The notes under the pieces were generated by a model. It saw nothing but the letters and a program-made list of their open reading frames with translations. It made no database searches and had not been told where the DNA came from. This document shows, in pieces, positions 29,606 to 39,266 of a stretch of 64,000 bases of DNA (the first letter of the stretch is position 1; the number at the start of each line of letters is the position of its first letter). Origin of the DNA: Campylobacter jejuni (lineage in GTDB: Bacteria; Campylobacterota; Campylobacteria; Campylobacterales; Campylobacteraceae); NCBI RefSeq assembly GCF_002179635.1, contig NZ_NFOE01000036.1, forward strand, positions 1 to 64,000, written 5' to 3'. Both the position numbers and the translations under genes were made by a program.

Positions 29606-30811
29606 TCAATCCTTTAAAAAATCAAGTTCTAAAGCAATTTGATCCTCATAACTTTCTCTTTTTCTAATTATTCTTACTGTGCCGTTTTCATAAGCTAGCT
29701 CACATACTCTATTGCGAGTATTATAATTACTACTCATACTAAAACCATACGCACCTGTGCTTTTAACTATGATCAAATCTCCTGCTTGTGTTTTAGCTAA
29801 TTTTCTATCTTTAGCTAAAAAATCTCCACTCTCACAAACCCCACCAACAATATCACAAAGACTTTCTTCTTTATTTTCGCTCAAAAGTTTGATTTCATGA
29901 TAAGCACTATATAAACTTGGACGCAATAAATCATTCATTGCCCCATCAACAATCACAAAACGCTTTTTATCATTAAATTTTTCATATAAAACTTTAGTAA
30001 CAAACTCGCCTGCATTTGCTACCAAAAACCTACCAGGTTCCATACCTATACACACATCAAGACCTTGTAAACTTGCTAAAATTCCTTGAGCATAATCATA
30101 TAAATTTGGTTCTTGCTCATCTTTATAACAAACTCCTAAACCCCCACCTATATCAAAGAATTTAATATTAATTTTCAAAGCTAAAAGTTCTTTTACTAAT
30201 TTTGCAACAATCGCTGAAGCCTCATGGATACTGCTTGTATCAAGAATTTGAGAGCCTATGTGAAAATGCACTCCAACTGGCTCTAAAAATTGTGAGTTTT
30301 TAGCATAAAGATACATTTTTTTAGCACTTTCTATATCTACGCCAAATTTATTTTCATGCAAACCTGTAGAAATATAAGGATGTGTTTTAGCATCTACATT
30401 TGGATTTACCCTTATGCTTATACGAGCTATCTTTTGACTTTCTTTAGCAATTTGCTCCAAAAGAAGCATTTCTTCATAGCTTTCTAAATTTACATAAAGT
30501 ATGTTTTGCTCTAAAGCATATTTTAACTCATCAGCACTTTTACCTACTCCGCTAAAAATAATTTTATAATTTTTAGCTCCTGCTTTTAAAGCTCTATAAA
30601 TCTCACCCGCACTAACACAATCAAACCCACTATCTAAAGAAGCTAAAAGCTTTAAAACACTTAAATTAGAATTTGCTTTGACTGCATAAAAAATTTGTGA
30701 TTTTCTTGCCTTAAAAGCATCTTTTAACATTGTAAAACGCTCTTTGATTTTATCAAAATCGTAAATATAAAATGGTGTGTTGTATTCTTTTGCTAGTTTT
30801 AAATAATCCAT
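29606..30811 (-). CDS. lysA: Diaminopimelate decarboxylase
   Basis: Makes lysine from meso-diaminopimelate, PLP-dependent, 401 residues. The PLP lysine is in FYAVKANSN near residue 46. Other motifs: HFHIGSQI, DIGGGLGVCY, GRFLVANAG and VVGGVCESGDFLA. It lies 17 bases after the lptG-like gene and one base before the HAD gene. Confidence 0.96.
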   Translation of the reverse strand: MDYLKLAKEYNTPFYIYDFDKIKERFTMLKDAFKARKSQIFYAVKANSNLSVLKLLASLDSGFDCVSAGEIYRALKAGAKNYKIIFSGVGKSADELKYALEQNILYVNLESYEEMLLLEQIAKESQKIARISIRVNPNVDAKTHPYISTGLHENKFGVDIESAKKMYLYAKNSQFLEPVGVHFHIGSQILDTSSIHEASAIVAKLVKELLALKINIKFFDIGGGLGVCYKDEQEPNLYDYAQGILASLQGLDVCIGMEPGRFLVANAGEFVTKVLYEKFNDKKRFVIVDGAMNDLLRPSLYSAYHEIKLLSENKEESLCDIVGGVCESGDFLAKDRKLAKTQAGDLIIVKSTGAYGFSMSSNYNTRNRVCELAYENGTVRIIRKRESYEDQIALELDFLKD

Positions 30812-30828
30812 AAAAACCTCACTTGTAG

Positions 30829-31890
30829 TTATTTGTGTTTAAAATAATAAAAACTTCCTATACTTATTAAAATAAATACTGGTAGCATTATACCAAGCTC
30901 TGGAAGTAAAATTTCATTTTCACTCAATCTTGTTAATAAAAACAACAAACCCCAAACTAAAAGTATACACACAAAAAACACAAAAGCTAAAAGTGCGAGA
31001 TTAAAAAATCTTGCTGTTAAAGGAAAATAATAATACACAATAAGCATTAAAAATGGCGCAAAAAATGGTGTAAGAACTAAAGAATATAAACTTGTTCTAA
31101 GTGTATTAGTAGAAATATTTTGTTTTACAAAAATCGCCATACTTTCTAGCGCGTCTAAAATAGAATAAGAAGGATTACTCTCTACTAAAGAAATTCTTTC
31201 TAAAATTTTTGGAGAAAAATCTTCTAAGCCTTTAATATTTTTAAATTCTTCTACACTTAAACCCTCTTTTGAAACAATCAAATTTTGCGGTACATTAGTA
31301 GCTTTAGCATCATTTAAATTCCAAGAATCTCCATTAAATTTAGCAGTTTTTGCATGGATTGTACTTTGAATATCTAAATTTTTTACATCAAAAATTTTTA
31401 CATTATATAGGGTTTGAGAATTTATTTTTTGTATATAAATAAATTTATCATTGTATTTAATCAAAACCTCCCCACCTTCTCTATCTACAACACCACGCTT
31501 AAGAATATTACTTTTATATTCATCTGCATAAGCAAAGGCACTAAAATTAAGTCCTACATAAACACAACAAAAAAACATAGCCCATAAAAAAGGATAAAAA
31601 ATCACTTGGTTTTTACTTAAACCCAAGGCATATAAGCTAACAAATTCATTCGAGCGTATCATATTAAAAATACATAAAACCAAAGCAAGGACTATGGCTA
31701 AAGGCAGTATATAAGAAGCTGCTGAGCATGTTAAAAAAAATATATATAAAAGCTCCAAATTTGCACTTTTTGGCAGTCTATTAAAATTGAGTAAAAAGTC
31801 AATCGCTACAAAGAAAAAAGTCAAAGAAAAAAACAAAATAAAAAATGATTTTAAATACAAAGATGAAATATAGCGAAAAAATACACTCAT
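30829..31890 (-). CDS. LptF/LptG-family lipopolysaccharide export permease
   Basis: A 353-residue inner-membrane protein of the YjgP/YjgQ family, which with LptB extracts lipooligosaccharide from the inner membrane. Six membrane segments in two groups of three (about residues 10-110 and 270-350) surround a periplasmic jelly-roll domain. The family pattern VSLYALGLSKNQVI is visible. It corresponds to Cj0313. Whether it is LptF or LptG cannot be settled from sequence alone; the gene order favours LptG. Confidence 0.85.
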   Translation of the reverse strand: MSVFFRYISSLYLKSFFILFFSLTFFFVAIDFLLNFNRLPKSANLELLYIFFLTCSAASYILPLAIVLALVLCIFNMIRSNEFVSLYALGLSKNQVIFYPFLWAMFFCCVYVGLNFSAFAYADEYKSNILKRGVVDREGGEVLIKYNDKFIYIQKINSQTLYNVKIFDVKNLDIQSTIHAKTAKFNGDSWNLNDAKATNVPQNLIVSKEGLSVEEFKNIKGLEDFSPKILERISLVESNPSYSILDALESMAIFVKQNISTNTLRTSLYSLVLTPFFAPFLMLIVYYYFPLTARFFNLALLAFVFFVCILLVWGLLFLLTRLSENEILLPELGIMLPVFILISIGSFYYFKHK

Positions 31891-31893
31891 CGT

Positions 31894-32433
31894 TTAACTT
31901 TTTAAAGAATATTTTGAAGCGATTTTTTCTATATCAGAATTTAAAAGCTCAAGTAAGGCTTTTTTGCTATGTTCTAAAACCTTAGTTAAACTTTCTTGCT
32001 CTTCTTGTTTAAATTTCCCCAAAACATGAGAAATCACATCTTGTCCTTTTCCTACTCCTATGCGTACTCTCTCATAAACATTACCACAAAGATTATCTAT
32101 ACTTTTAAGTCCGTTATGTCCACCACTTGATCCGCCTATTTTAAATTTCAATGCACCTAAATTTAAGTCTATATCATCATGGATTACAATAATTCTATCA
32201 CATTTATAATATTCACTAACAGCTTTTACACTTTCTCCGGATAAATTCATATAAGTGGAAGGTTTTAAAAAAAGAGTAGAAGAGCCTTTAAAAAGCTCTC
32301 CTTTAAATTTAGCATTTGAAAGTTTTGTTGTTTGCAAATCTTTCAAAATTAAGTCAATTAGCATAAACCCTACATTATGACGGGTTTGAGTGTATTGTTC
32401 TCCTATATTACCAAGTCCTACGACTAAGGTCAT
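31894..32433 (-). CDS. pth: Peptidyl-tRNA hydrolase
   Basis: Releases tRNA from prematurely ended peptidyl-tRNA, 179 residues. Motifs: [19 protein letters not shown], with the catalytic histidine in TRHNVGF, and [22 protein letters not shown] and [13 protein letters not shown]. One base separates it from rplY, the common rplY-pth pair. Confidence 0.97.
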   Translation of the reverse strand: MTLVVGLGNIGEQYTQTRHNVGFMLIDLILKDLQTTKLSNAKFKGELFKGSSTLFLKPSTYMNLSGESVKAVSEYYKCDRIIVIHDDIDLNLGALKFKIGGSSGGHNGLKSIDNLCGNVYERVRIGVGKGQDVISHVLGKFKQEEQESLTKVLEHSKKALLELLNSDIEKIASKYSLKS

Positions 32434-32434
32434 T

Positions 32435-32971
32435 TTATCTTGCTTTTTCTACGCCAACTACAGCCACTCTATCAGCATCAACCATAGTTACACCCTCAGG
32501 TACAACTACATCGCGGATTAAAAGTGCATCACCAACATCAAGTTTAGTTACATCTAGTTCAAAATAATTTGGTAAGTTTTCAGCTGCACATTTTACTTTT
32601 AATCTTCTTTTTGATTGGATTAAAACACCTTTATTTTTAAGACCTATAGCCGTTCCTACGATTTTTACAGGAACCATATATTTAGAAATAACACCTTTTT
32701 GTGCTACTTTTAAATCTACGTGTTTTAATTCTGCAGTTACAGGATCTTTTTGATAATCAACCACAACAACATTTAATACTTTATCTGCTACTTTTACATC
32801 AAAAGCTAAAGTAGTTTTTTTGCGTACTTCTTTAATAAATTCATTTACTTTAAAAGCAGCATTAATGTTTTCTAATCCTTTTCCGTAGATGTTTGCGATT
32901 AGATAACCATCTCTTTTTAAAGCTTTAGCAGCTTTTCTACCGATACTCTCTCTAACGATACCTTCTAACAT
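32435..32971 (-). CDS. rplY: 50S ribosomal protein L25 / general stress protein Ctc
   Basis: A 5S rRNA-binding ribosomal protein of the longer TL5/Ctc form, 178 residues: an N-terminal L25 domain ([27 protein letters not shown]) and a C-terminal beta domain (about 95-178). AAAAAAGGGA precedes the ATG. A TATTAT element at 33008-33003 is a possible -10. It heads the long minus-strand cluster that runs to uvrA. Confidence 0.96.
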   Translation of the reverse strand: MLEGIVRESIGRKAAKALKRDGYLIANIYGKGLENINAAFKVNEFIKEVRKKTTLAFDVKVADKVLNVVVVDYQKDPVTAELKHVDLKVAQKGVISKYMVPVKIVGTAIGLKNKGVLIQSKRRLKVKCAAENLPNYFELDVTKLDVGDALLIRDVVVPEGVTMVDADRVAVVGVEKAR

Positions 32972-33036
32972 TTTTTCCCTTTTTTATAAAATAAAAGACT
33001 TAATAATATCAATTTCTGGCTTAGTAAAGTATAAAT

Positions 33037-33264
33037 TTATTTAAAAAAATCACAAATATCTATTTCAAAAATCTCAGCCATTTGAAATAAATGATTTAAA
33101 TTAAAATGAGCACCTCTATAATGTCTTTCTGCGCTTGCAACTATAGAAACGCTTTTATGTCCCAATAATAATGATAATTCTAGTTGAGAAATTCCTTTTT
33201 CTTTTCTTATTTTTGCAACTCTTTTACCTATTTCTCTATGTTTATCAGATATATCTTGCTTCAT
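33037..33264 (-). CDS. Small XRE-family transcriptional regulator
   Basis: A 75-residue protein that is almost entirely a helix-turn-helix domain (about residues 10-65: KRVAKIRKEKGISQLELSLL, then SVSIVASAERHYRGAHFNLN). It has no other domain. It is divergent from the GRDP-like gene and shares with it a 117-base intergenic region holding a 17-base palindrome, so it is probably the local repressor of both genes. Proteins of this size also serve as antitoxins or restriction controllers. I know no counterpart at this position in C. jejuni. Confidence 0.8.
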   Translation of the reverse strand: MKQDISDKHREIGKRVAKIRKEKGISQLELSLLLGHKSVSIVASAERHYRGAHFNLNHLFQMAEIFEIDICDFFK

Positions 33265-33277
33265 ATAACCAAGCCTT

Positions 33278-33350
33278 ATAACACTTTATTTATTTATAAG
33301 TCTAGTTTTTATATAATTTTTTTACAATCGTTTATAACACTAAGTGTTAT
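33278..33350. promoter_or_regulatory. Candidate operator region of the XRE regulator
   Basis: A perfect palindrome ATAACACT-A-AGTGTTAT lies at 33334-33350. A single matching half site, ATAACACT, lies at 33278-33285, 14 bases before the regulator's own start codon. The palindrome sits just upstream of the -10 of the GRDP-like gene, where a bound repressor would block polymerase. Confidence 0.65.
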
Positions 33351-33355
33351 TAAAC

Positions 33356-33361
33356 TATAAT
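33356..33361 (+). promoter_or_regulatory. -10 element of the GRDP-like gene
   Basis: TATAAT, 20 bases before the ATG at 33382, six bases after the palindrome. A second TATAAT at 33312-33317 is an alternative; transcription from it would run through the palindrome. Confidence 0.55.
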
Positions 33362-33381
33362 TAAAAATAATAAGGAATAAT

Positions 33382-33864
33382 ATGTCTACAATACTATTAA
33401 AAGAATTGGATTTAGAACCAATCATAGTAAAAATAATTGACAAAAATGAAGGGTTAGGGTGGAGTTTAGAATACACCAAATTCATTGAAACTGAATATAG
33501 AAAATTTCTTCTTTTATGTCAAGAAAATAAAGATGCCTCAATAGTACCACCAGCTGATGTTGATAAATTTTGGCATTATCATATTTTAGATACATTAAAA
33601 TATGCTCAAGATTGTGAAAATCTTTTTGGCTATTTCTTACATCATTTTCCTTATTTTGGAATGAGAGGCGAGGAAGATTTCAAAAATCTTAATAAATCTT
33701 GGGAGGAAACATGCGTTTTACATGAAAAAAGATTTGGGAAACCTTCGGAATATATAAAAGAAAATTTATGGAAAACAATAGCTAGATGTCCAAATTGCGG
33801 TAGAAGATCTCCATCTAATGTTTTTTCACTAAAAAGACCAACTTTAGCAAGTATTAGTGCTTAA
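33382..33864 (+). CDS. GRDP-like protein of unknown function with C-terminal CxxC tail
   Basis: A 160-residue protein. The core (about residues 54-95) has the pattern VDKFWHYHILDTLKYAQDC, then FGYFLHHFPYFGMRG, which I recognise from the glycine-rich-domain-protein-like (GRDP/DUF1399) family; the conserved histidines suggest a metal or ligand site. The last 27 residues contain RCPNCGRRSPSN and then a Ser/Thr/Lys-rich end, separate from the core and perhaps flexible. The bacterial function is not known to me. ATAAGGAATA precedes the ATG. It is divergent from the XRE gene and convergent with tal. Confidence 0.6.
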   Translation: MSTILLKELDLEPIIVKIIDKNEGLGWSLEYTKFIETEYRKFLLLCQENKDASIVPPADVDKFWHYHILDTLKYAQDCENLFGYFLHHFPYFGMRGEEDFKNLNKSWEETCVLHEKRFGKPSEYIKENLWKTIARCPNCGRRSPSNVFSLKRPTLASISA

Positions 33865-33882
33865 TCTCATTTGAGATTAAGC
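33859..33882. terminator. Hairpin between the GRDP-like gene and tal
   Basis: A perfect stem GCTTAATCTCA/TGAGATTAAGC of up to 11 bp overlaps the GRDP-like stop codon and lies five bases from the tal stop codon. No long T-run follows on either strand, so it may protect 3' ends as much as end transcription. Confidence 0.55.
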
Positions 33883-33886
33883 CACA

Positions 33887-34858
33887 TTATAAAGATTTTA
33901 AAATATCTTCATAAGCTATACAAAATTGCTCTAAACCATCGTCAAGTAAATTTTTACAAGCTTTACTTAAAGCATCTTTTGAAATATTTGCATTCAATTT
34001 TTTCTCTATACATTCATCTTTTAAAGGCTCTTTAAATACAATTTGCTTACCCTTAAAAGCTTTAATAGCATCTAGTGGTGCAGTATTAATAGCTTTATCA
34101 TAGAGTAATTCTTTAATATAATAATCTTTTTCTAAATCATCACCCTTAACACCCGTACTTGCAAATAAAGCTCTAATATTTGCTTCATTTTGTTTAATGA
34201 TATAATTATAAGCCTTAGTTGCAGTAAGAATTCCCATATAATTTTTATCTAAAACTTGATTATTTAATAATCTATCAAAACGACTTACAAAAATGCTAAT
34301 AACAGCTTGAGGTTCTTTTTTGGCTATGATATTATTTTTTCTAAATTCTTTTAAACCTAAATTTAAAGCTTCAAAGCATTTTTTAATTTGTTCAAAATCA
34401 AAAATCAAAGTAGCATTGACACTAATACCATTTTTCATTAATTCTTGCATTACTTCATAAGAAGCTTCTGTAGCAGGAATTTTCATCATCACATTTTCTT
34501 TTGCAATCTGTGTGTATAATCTTTTTGCCTCGGCTAAAGATAAACTAGTATTATCTTTTAATCTTGGGTCAATTTCAATACTAATAAAACCATCATTATT
34601 TTCATAATAATTAATAGCTAATTTATCTGCAGCCTTAGCTATATCTTCTACCGCAAGATACTCATATAAAGCTTTTTTATCTTTAAGATTTGATTTTTTG
34701 ATTTTTTCTTTATAAATAGCAGAGTTTAAAATCGCATTTTTAAAAATGGCAGGATTTGAAGTAGCGCCGTTAATTGTTTTTGAGTAAATTAAATCTAAAA
34801 ATTCATGATCTAAAAATTCATTTTCTATAAAATCACACCATAGTGAAAATTTTTTCAT
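33887..34858 (-). CDS. tal: Transaldolase
   Basis: A pentose-phosphate-pathway enzyme that transfers dihydroxyacetone units through a Schiff-base lysine, 323 residues. Motifs: NGATSNPAIFKN near residue 30, VMMKIPATEA with the catalytic lysine near 120, and NATLIFDFEQ. It is the last gene of the lpxB-tal series and overlaps serB by four bases. Confidence 0.92.
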   Translation of the reverse strand: MKKFSLWCDFIENEFLDHEFLDLIYSKTINGATSNPAIFKNAILNSAIYKEKIKKSNLKDKKALYEYLAVEDIAKAADKLAINYYENNDGFISIEIDPRLKDNTSLSLAEAKRLYTQIAKENVMMKIPATEASYEVMQELMKNGISVNATLIFDFEQIKKCFEALNLGLKEFRKNNIIAKKEPQAVISIFVSRFDRLLNNQVLDKNYMGILTATKAYNYIIKQNEANIRALFASTGVKGDDLEKDYYIKELLYDKAINTAPLDAIKAFKGKQIVFKEPLKDECIEKKLNANISKDALSKACKNLLDDGLEQFCIAYEDILKSL

Positions 34859-35481
34859 TGTATTACCTTTATTATTTCTTTTAAATCTTTTTTATCTATA
34901 CAAATATCTGCATGAGATCTTAAAATTTCTTTGGCACAAAAAGCTATTTTTAATCCACATTCTTTAAACATAGAAATATCATTAGCTCCATCGCCTACAC
35001 ACATAATTTCTTCTGTTTTTAAATTTAAAAATTTCTTAAGTCTTTGTAGTATAATACCTTTTGAGTTATTAAACATAATTTCTCCACCAACTTTTCCCGT
35101 CAAAACACCATTTTTACTATGCAAAAAGTTAGCAAAACCAAAATCAAAATGAAGTTTATTTTGTATTAAGTCAATTCCTTCATGAAATCCACCGCTAAAA
35201 ACAATAATTTTTATGTTTTTGTTTTTTAAATACTCGCATAATTCTTTAGCGCCATTCATCAAAGGTAAATTTTCACAGCACTTTCTTACCTGATCAATAG
35301 GCATTCCTTCAAGTAAGGCTACTCTAGCACTTAAGCTTTCAAAAAAATCAAGCTCACCATTCATTGCTTTGTTGGTGATTGCTTTTACAGCATCACCAAC
35401 ATTATATTCTTGCGCTAAAATATCGATGGTTTCTCCATCCATTAGCGTAGAATCAAAGTCAAAGGCACAAAGCTTTATCAT
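34855..35481 (-). CDS. serB: Phosphoserine phosphatase
   Basis: The last step of serine synthesis, HAD superfamily, 208 residues. Motif I is FDFDSTLMDGE with both aspartates. Motif II is VFSGGFHEG, and motif IV is CVGDGANDISMF. It overlaps cheW by one base and tal by four. Confidence 0.95.
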   Translation of the reverse strand: MIKLCAFDFDSTLMDGETIDILAQEYNVGDAVKAITNKAMNGELDFFESLSARVALLEGMPIDQVRKCCENLPLMNGAKELCEYLKNKNIKIIVFSGGFHEGIDLIQNKLHFDFGFANFLHSKNGVLTGKVGGEIMFNNSKGIILQRLKKFLNLKTEEIMCVGDGANDISMFKECGLKIAFCAKEILRSHADICIDKKDLKEIIKVIQ

Positions 35482-35999
35482 TAAAACTCACGCTTTAATA
35501 AAGCTTCAGCTTTTAATATAGTCAAGATATTTTCTTCTCTTTTGCCTATACCAAAAATCATACCTTTTTCTTTTAATAAAGTTTCAGGCGGTGGATCAAT
35601 CCTGCTTCTGTGAATTTTAATAGCTTCTGTTAATCTATCTATCACAAAACCCGCATTACCTGCAGGAGTTTGATTACCATTTGCCATACCTTTTAAAACA
35701 ATATATCTTGTTTGAGGTGTCATTTTAGAACTACCTTGATTAAATCTTTTAGCAAGATCTATCAAAGGCATAACATTACCCCTCATATTAAACACACCTA
35801 AAACATAATCAGGCACACTTGGAACCCTAGTATATTCTATAGGTTTAATAATTTCTTGGATATTAAGAATAGGAATAGCATATTCCTCATCCCCTACCAC
35901 AAAACCAACAAGCTGAATAATATCCTCTTCTTTATCTACATCAGGTTCTGCAATTTGCGCTTGTTGTTTTTGCAAAACCTGGCTTAATTTATCATTCAT
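35481..35999 (-). CDS. cheW: Chemotaxis adaptor CheW
   Basis: A single CheW domain that couples chemoreceptors to the CheA kinase, 172 residues. Motifs: LVGFVVGDEEYAIPILNIQEI and YVLGVFNMRGNVMPLIDLAKR. It follows cheA by four bases. Confidence 0.96.
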   Translation of the reverse strand: MNDKLSQVLQKQQAQIAEPDVDKEEDIIQLVGFVVGDEEYAIPILNIQEIIKPIEYTRVPSVPDYVLGVFNMRGNVMPLIDLAKRFNQGSSKMTPQTRYIVLKGMANGNQTPAGNAGFVIDRLTEAIKIHRSRIDPPPETLLKEKGMIFGIGKREENILTILKAEALLKREF

Positions 36000-36003
36000 C
36001 TTC

Positions 36004-38310
36004 TTATCCTAGTTTTAAATTTTTTCTAACTACATTTTCTAAGTACTCTGGAGAGTAAGGCTTAGTAATATACTCAGTCATTCCTACTTCCACACCTCTT
36101 AAGCGGTCTGATTTACTAGTTCTTGAAGTTACTGCAACAAGCGGAAGGTTTTTATACTTAGAATACTTTCTGATTTCACCTGCTAAGGTATAACCATCCA
36201 TTCTTGGCATTTCAATATCAATTAACACTGCATCAATATCATGCTCACCTGATTTGATCATATTTAAAGCTTCCACACCATTAGTTGCTTCTATAATACT
36301 CACACCTAATGGCTCTAGTGATTTTTGCATGATATTTCTATCCATTTTAGAATCATCCACTATAAGTACTGTGTAATCACTTGGTTTTTCTTTAGCAGTT
36401 TTTTTAGATTGTGATTCAATTTGTGCTTTAATATCTACTTTAATCTCTTTAGCTATATCCATCATAGCAGCAACATCAATAATCAAAGTAACCCTACCAT
36501 CACCACGAATAGTCGCTCCTGCTATACCTTGAATGTTTTGTAAATACTCACCCATAGACTTAATAACAATCTCTTCTTGACCCACTAAAGTATCTACTAT
36601 AATACCAAGCTTACTTTCTGCTACACCTATAACAACGACATAAGTTTGATCGGTATTTTCAAGCACTTGTTTTACACCAAACACATCTGAAAGTCTTACC
36701 AAAGATAACACTTCATCTCTTAGACGTAATACATTTTTACCTTCAATAGTATAAATATCATCAATTGGCACTCTAACTGTTTCAAGAACGCTTGCAAGTG
36801 GAATAGCATAAAATTCTTCTTGCGTACCCACAAGTAATGATTGAATAATTGCTAAAGTAAGTGGAATTTTAAGCTTCATTACAGTGCCTTTTCCAAGCTC
36901 ACTATCGATTTCAATCACACCATTTAATTTTTCAATATTGGTTTTAACAACGTCCATCCCAACGCCACGGCCTGAAACATTAGTAATTTTTTTCGCAGTT
37001 GAAAAACCTGGTTTGAAAATCAATGCAAACGCTTCTTTATCGCTCATTTGATCAGCTTCGCGTTCTGTAATTAGATTTTTCTCCATAGCTTTTGCTTTTA
37101 ATACATCAGCATCAAGCCCTTTACCATCATCAGCAATCTCTACTACAATATGATTTCCCTCATTGTATGCTTTAAGATTAACTGTTCCTTTTTCTGGTTT
37201 ACCATTAGCCACACGCGTTGCTGGATCTTCTATACCATGATCACATGAGTTTCTAATCATGTGCATAATAGGATCGCCGATTTCTTCCACAATAGACTTA
37301 TCAAGTTCAGTTTCTTCCCCTGAAATTTCAAGCTCCATTTGCTTACCAAGCTCACGACCCAAATCACGTACAACCCTTGGGAATTTATTAAATACTTTTG
37401 CAATAGGTTGCATTCTTGTTTTCATAACCGCAAGCTGAATATCTGTAGTGACAATACTAAGTTGAGAAACAACTTGATTTAATTCTTCTAAGAATTTTTC
37501 CCCATCATATCTTTCTTCAACATCATCATAAATTTTCAATAAGCGGTTTTTACCTAGTACCAACTCACCAATTAAGTTCATTAAATGATCAAGTCTTTTA
37601 ACTTCAACCCTAATGGTTTGATCCATATTTGCACCACTGCTTCCACCACCTGCTGCAGGAACTTTTTTCTCAGCAGTTGCATTTTGTGCTTGAGCAGCTG
37701 GTTTACTTGGAGCTGGGTTTGCTTCTTGTGTTTTTTTCTTTTCAGCACGTCTTGCTTGATCTTCAGCTTTTCTTACCTTTAAAAGCCTTTCTATTTCAGC
37801 TTCAACTTCATCATCACTAAGTTTATTAACATCAACTTCAGGCTCTTCAGCTTTTGGCTCTTCTTTGACTTCTTCTTTTGACTCTTCAGCTTTAGCCGGT
37901 GCAACAGACTCTAAGCTTTCACCTTCTGAAATAGCGGTTAATCTTGCGCAAATTGGAGCTATGTCAAGTCCTATTGCTGTATCATTTCCATTATCTCTAA
38001 TAGAATTTAACAAAGTTTTCATCATATCAATAGACTCTAAAACCACGTCCATTACTTCAGGAGTAATTTTAAGCTCATTATGTCTTGCTTTATTTAAAAC
38101 ATCTTCCATATGATGAGTAAGTTTTGTTAAAACATCAAAATTTAAAAAGCTTGATGAACCTTTAACAGTGTGTGCGACACGGAAAATTCTATTTAATAGT
38201 TCTAAGTCTTCAGGATTTGCTTCTAATTCAACCAAATCATGATCAATTTGCTCGACTAATTCAAAGGCTTCAACTAAAAAATCCTCAAGTATTTCTTGAA
38301 TATCTTCCAT
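36004..38310 (-). CDS. cheA: Chemotaxis histidine kinase CheA with C-terminal receiver
   Basis: A cytoplasmic kinase of 768 residues. Domains in order: HPt with the phospho-accepting histidine in VAHTVKGSSS near residue 48; an acidic/Lys-rich linker (about 140-225); the dimerisation domain; the HATPase (MIRNSCDHGIEDP, DDGKGLD, GRGVGMDVV); a CheW-like domain; and a receiver (VLIVDDSKMDR, VLIDIEMPRMDGY). The CheA-receiver fusion is normal in Campylobacter and Helicobacter. It forms a cassette with cheV and cheW. Confidence 0.97.
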   Translation of the reverse strand: MEDIQEILEDFLVEAFELVEQIDHDLVELEANPEDLELLNRIFRVAHTVKGSSSFLNFDVLTKLTHHMEDVLNKARHNELKITPEVMDVVLESIDMMKTLLNSIRDNGNDTAIGLDIAPICARLTAISEGESLESVAPAKAEESKEEVKEEPKAEEPEVDVNKLSDDEVEAEIERLLKVRKAEDQARRAEKKKTQEANPAPSKPAAQAQNATAEKKVPAAGGGSSGANMDQTIRVEVKRLDHLMNLIGELVLGKNRLLKIYDDVEERYDGEKFLEELNQVVSQLSIVTTDIQLAVMKTRMQPIAKVFNKFPRVVRDLGRELGKQMELEISGEETELDKSIVEEIGDPIMHMIRNSCDHGIEDPATRVANGKPEKGTVNLKAYNEGNHIVVEIADDGKGLDADVLKAKAMEKNLITEREADQMSDKEAFALIFKPGFSTAKKITNVSGRGVGMDVVKTNIEKLNGVIEIDSELGKGTVMKLKIPLTLAIIQSLLVGTQEEFYAIPLASVLETVRVPIDDIYTIEGKNVLRLRDEVLSLVRLSDVFGVKQVLENTDQTYVVVIGVAESKLGIIVDTLVGQEEIVIKSMGEYLQNIQGIAGATIRGDGRVTLIIDVAAMMDIAKEIKVDIKAQIESQSKKTAKEKPSDYTVLIVDDSKMDRNIMQKSLEPLGVSIIEATNGVEALNMIKSGEHDIDAVLIDIEMPRMDGYTLAGEIRKYSKYKNLPLVAVTSRTSKSDRLRGVEVGMTEYITKPYSPEYLENVVRKNLKLG

Positions 38311-38312
38311 TT

Positions 38313-39266
38313 TTACTCCTCACCTTTTTCATGTTTTGCTATAATACGAGAAATTTCAGCAAAGAAATCACTTGCGTTAAATTTAACTAAATATCCATCA
38401 CCACCTGCTTCTTTAACACCTTTATCACTCATAAATTCATTTGACAAAGAAGAGTTAAACACGATAGGAATATTTTTAAATCTCTCATCTTCTCTTACTT
38501 TAGCTGCAAAGTGAAAACCATCCATTTGTGGCATTTCAACATCGCTTACGATGATTTTTAGATGCTTTCTTAAATCAGCACCATAAGCATTATAAAGCTC
38601 TTCTAATTTTTGTAAGCCTTCAACACCATCTTTTGCTTCAACAACTTTTAACCCGATTTTGTTCAGAATATCTTTTACAAGTTTTCTTGCAGTAGAGCTA
38701 TCATCAAGCGCTAAAGCCATACCTTCTATTTTTTGGATTTTATCATCTTCAATATCAGTTTGTGGAGTATAAATTCCAAGCTCTTGCACTATGCTTTCTA
38801 AATCTAAGATAAGTAAAACCTCATCACCTTCGATTTTAGTCACACCGGTAATTTTACCCTTATCTAAGCTACCCGCACTTGTTGCAAAAGTAGCTGGCTC
38901 AATATTTTTCCAATTAATTCTACGAATTCTTTTTGCTTCATGCACTATAAAACCGATCAATACATTACTAAATTCAGTAATGATAACTCTAGGTTTTATA
39001 TTTGTCATTTCTGGTTCTTGAATTTGCATCCATTTTGCTAGGTTGATTACAGGAATCACCACACCACGAAGATCAAAAATACCTTCCACATATTCAGGCA
39101 CTCCTGGAATTTCAGTCAAAAAAGGAATTTTAATGATTTCTCTAACCTTAGAAACATTTACACCATAAATTCCCTCATAGACTTTATCGTGGCCTTGCTT
39201 AAAGATGCGAAAATCAACAAGTTCCATTTCATTTGAACCTGTTTTAACGACATTCTCATCAAACAT
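38313..39266 (-). CDS. cheV: Chemotaxis scaffold CheV
   Basis: A CheW-like domain (about residues 12-165) fused to a receiver domain (about 185-310; LALDDSSTARKL, IIVSDVEMPQMDGF), 317 residues. It links receptors to CheA and adds an adaptation input. The start overlaps the previous stop codon by one base. Confidence 0.96.
   Translation of the reverse strand: MFDENVVKTGSNEMELVDFRIFKQGHDKVYEGIYGVNVSKVREIIKIPFLTEIPGVPEYVEGIFDLRGVVIPVINLAKWMQIQEPEMTNIKPRVIITEFSNVLIGFIVHEAKRIRRINWKNIEPATFATSAGSLDKGKITGVTKIEGDEVLLILDLESIVQELGIYTPQTDIEDDKIQKIEGMALALDDSSTARKLVKDILNKIGLKVVEAKDGVEGLQKLEELYNAYGADLRKHLKIIVSDVEMPQMDGFHFAAKVREDERFKNIPIVFNSSLSNEFMSDKGVKEAGGDGYLVKFNASDFFAEISRIIAKHEKGEE

Noticed and set aside
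13832..32971. The whole rplY-uvrA cluster as one transcript
   Set aside because: The 81-base gap after dxs contains a good perR promoter, so at least two transcripts are likely.
37585..38113. Several plus-strand frames opposite cheA
   Set aside because: Low-complexity translations from the reverse of the cheA linker; cheA is intact on the minus strand.
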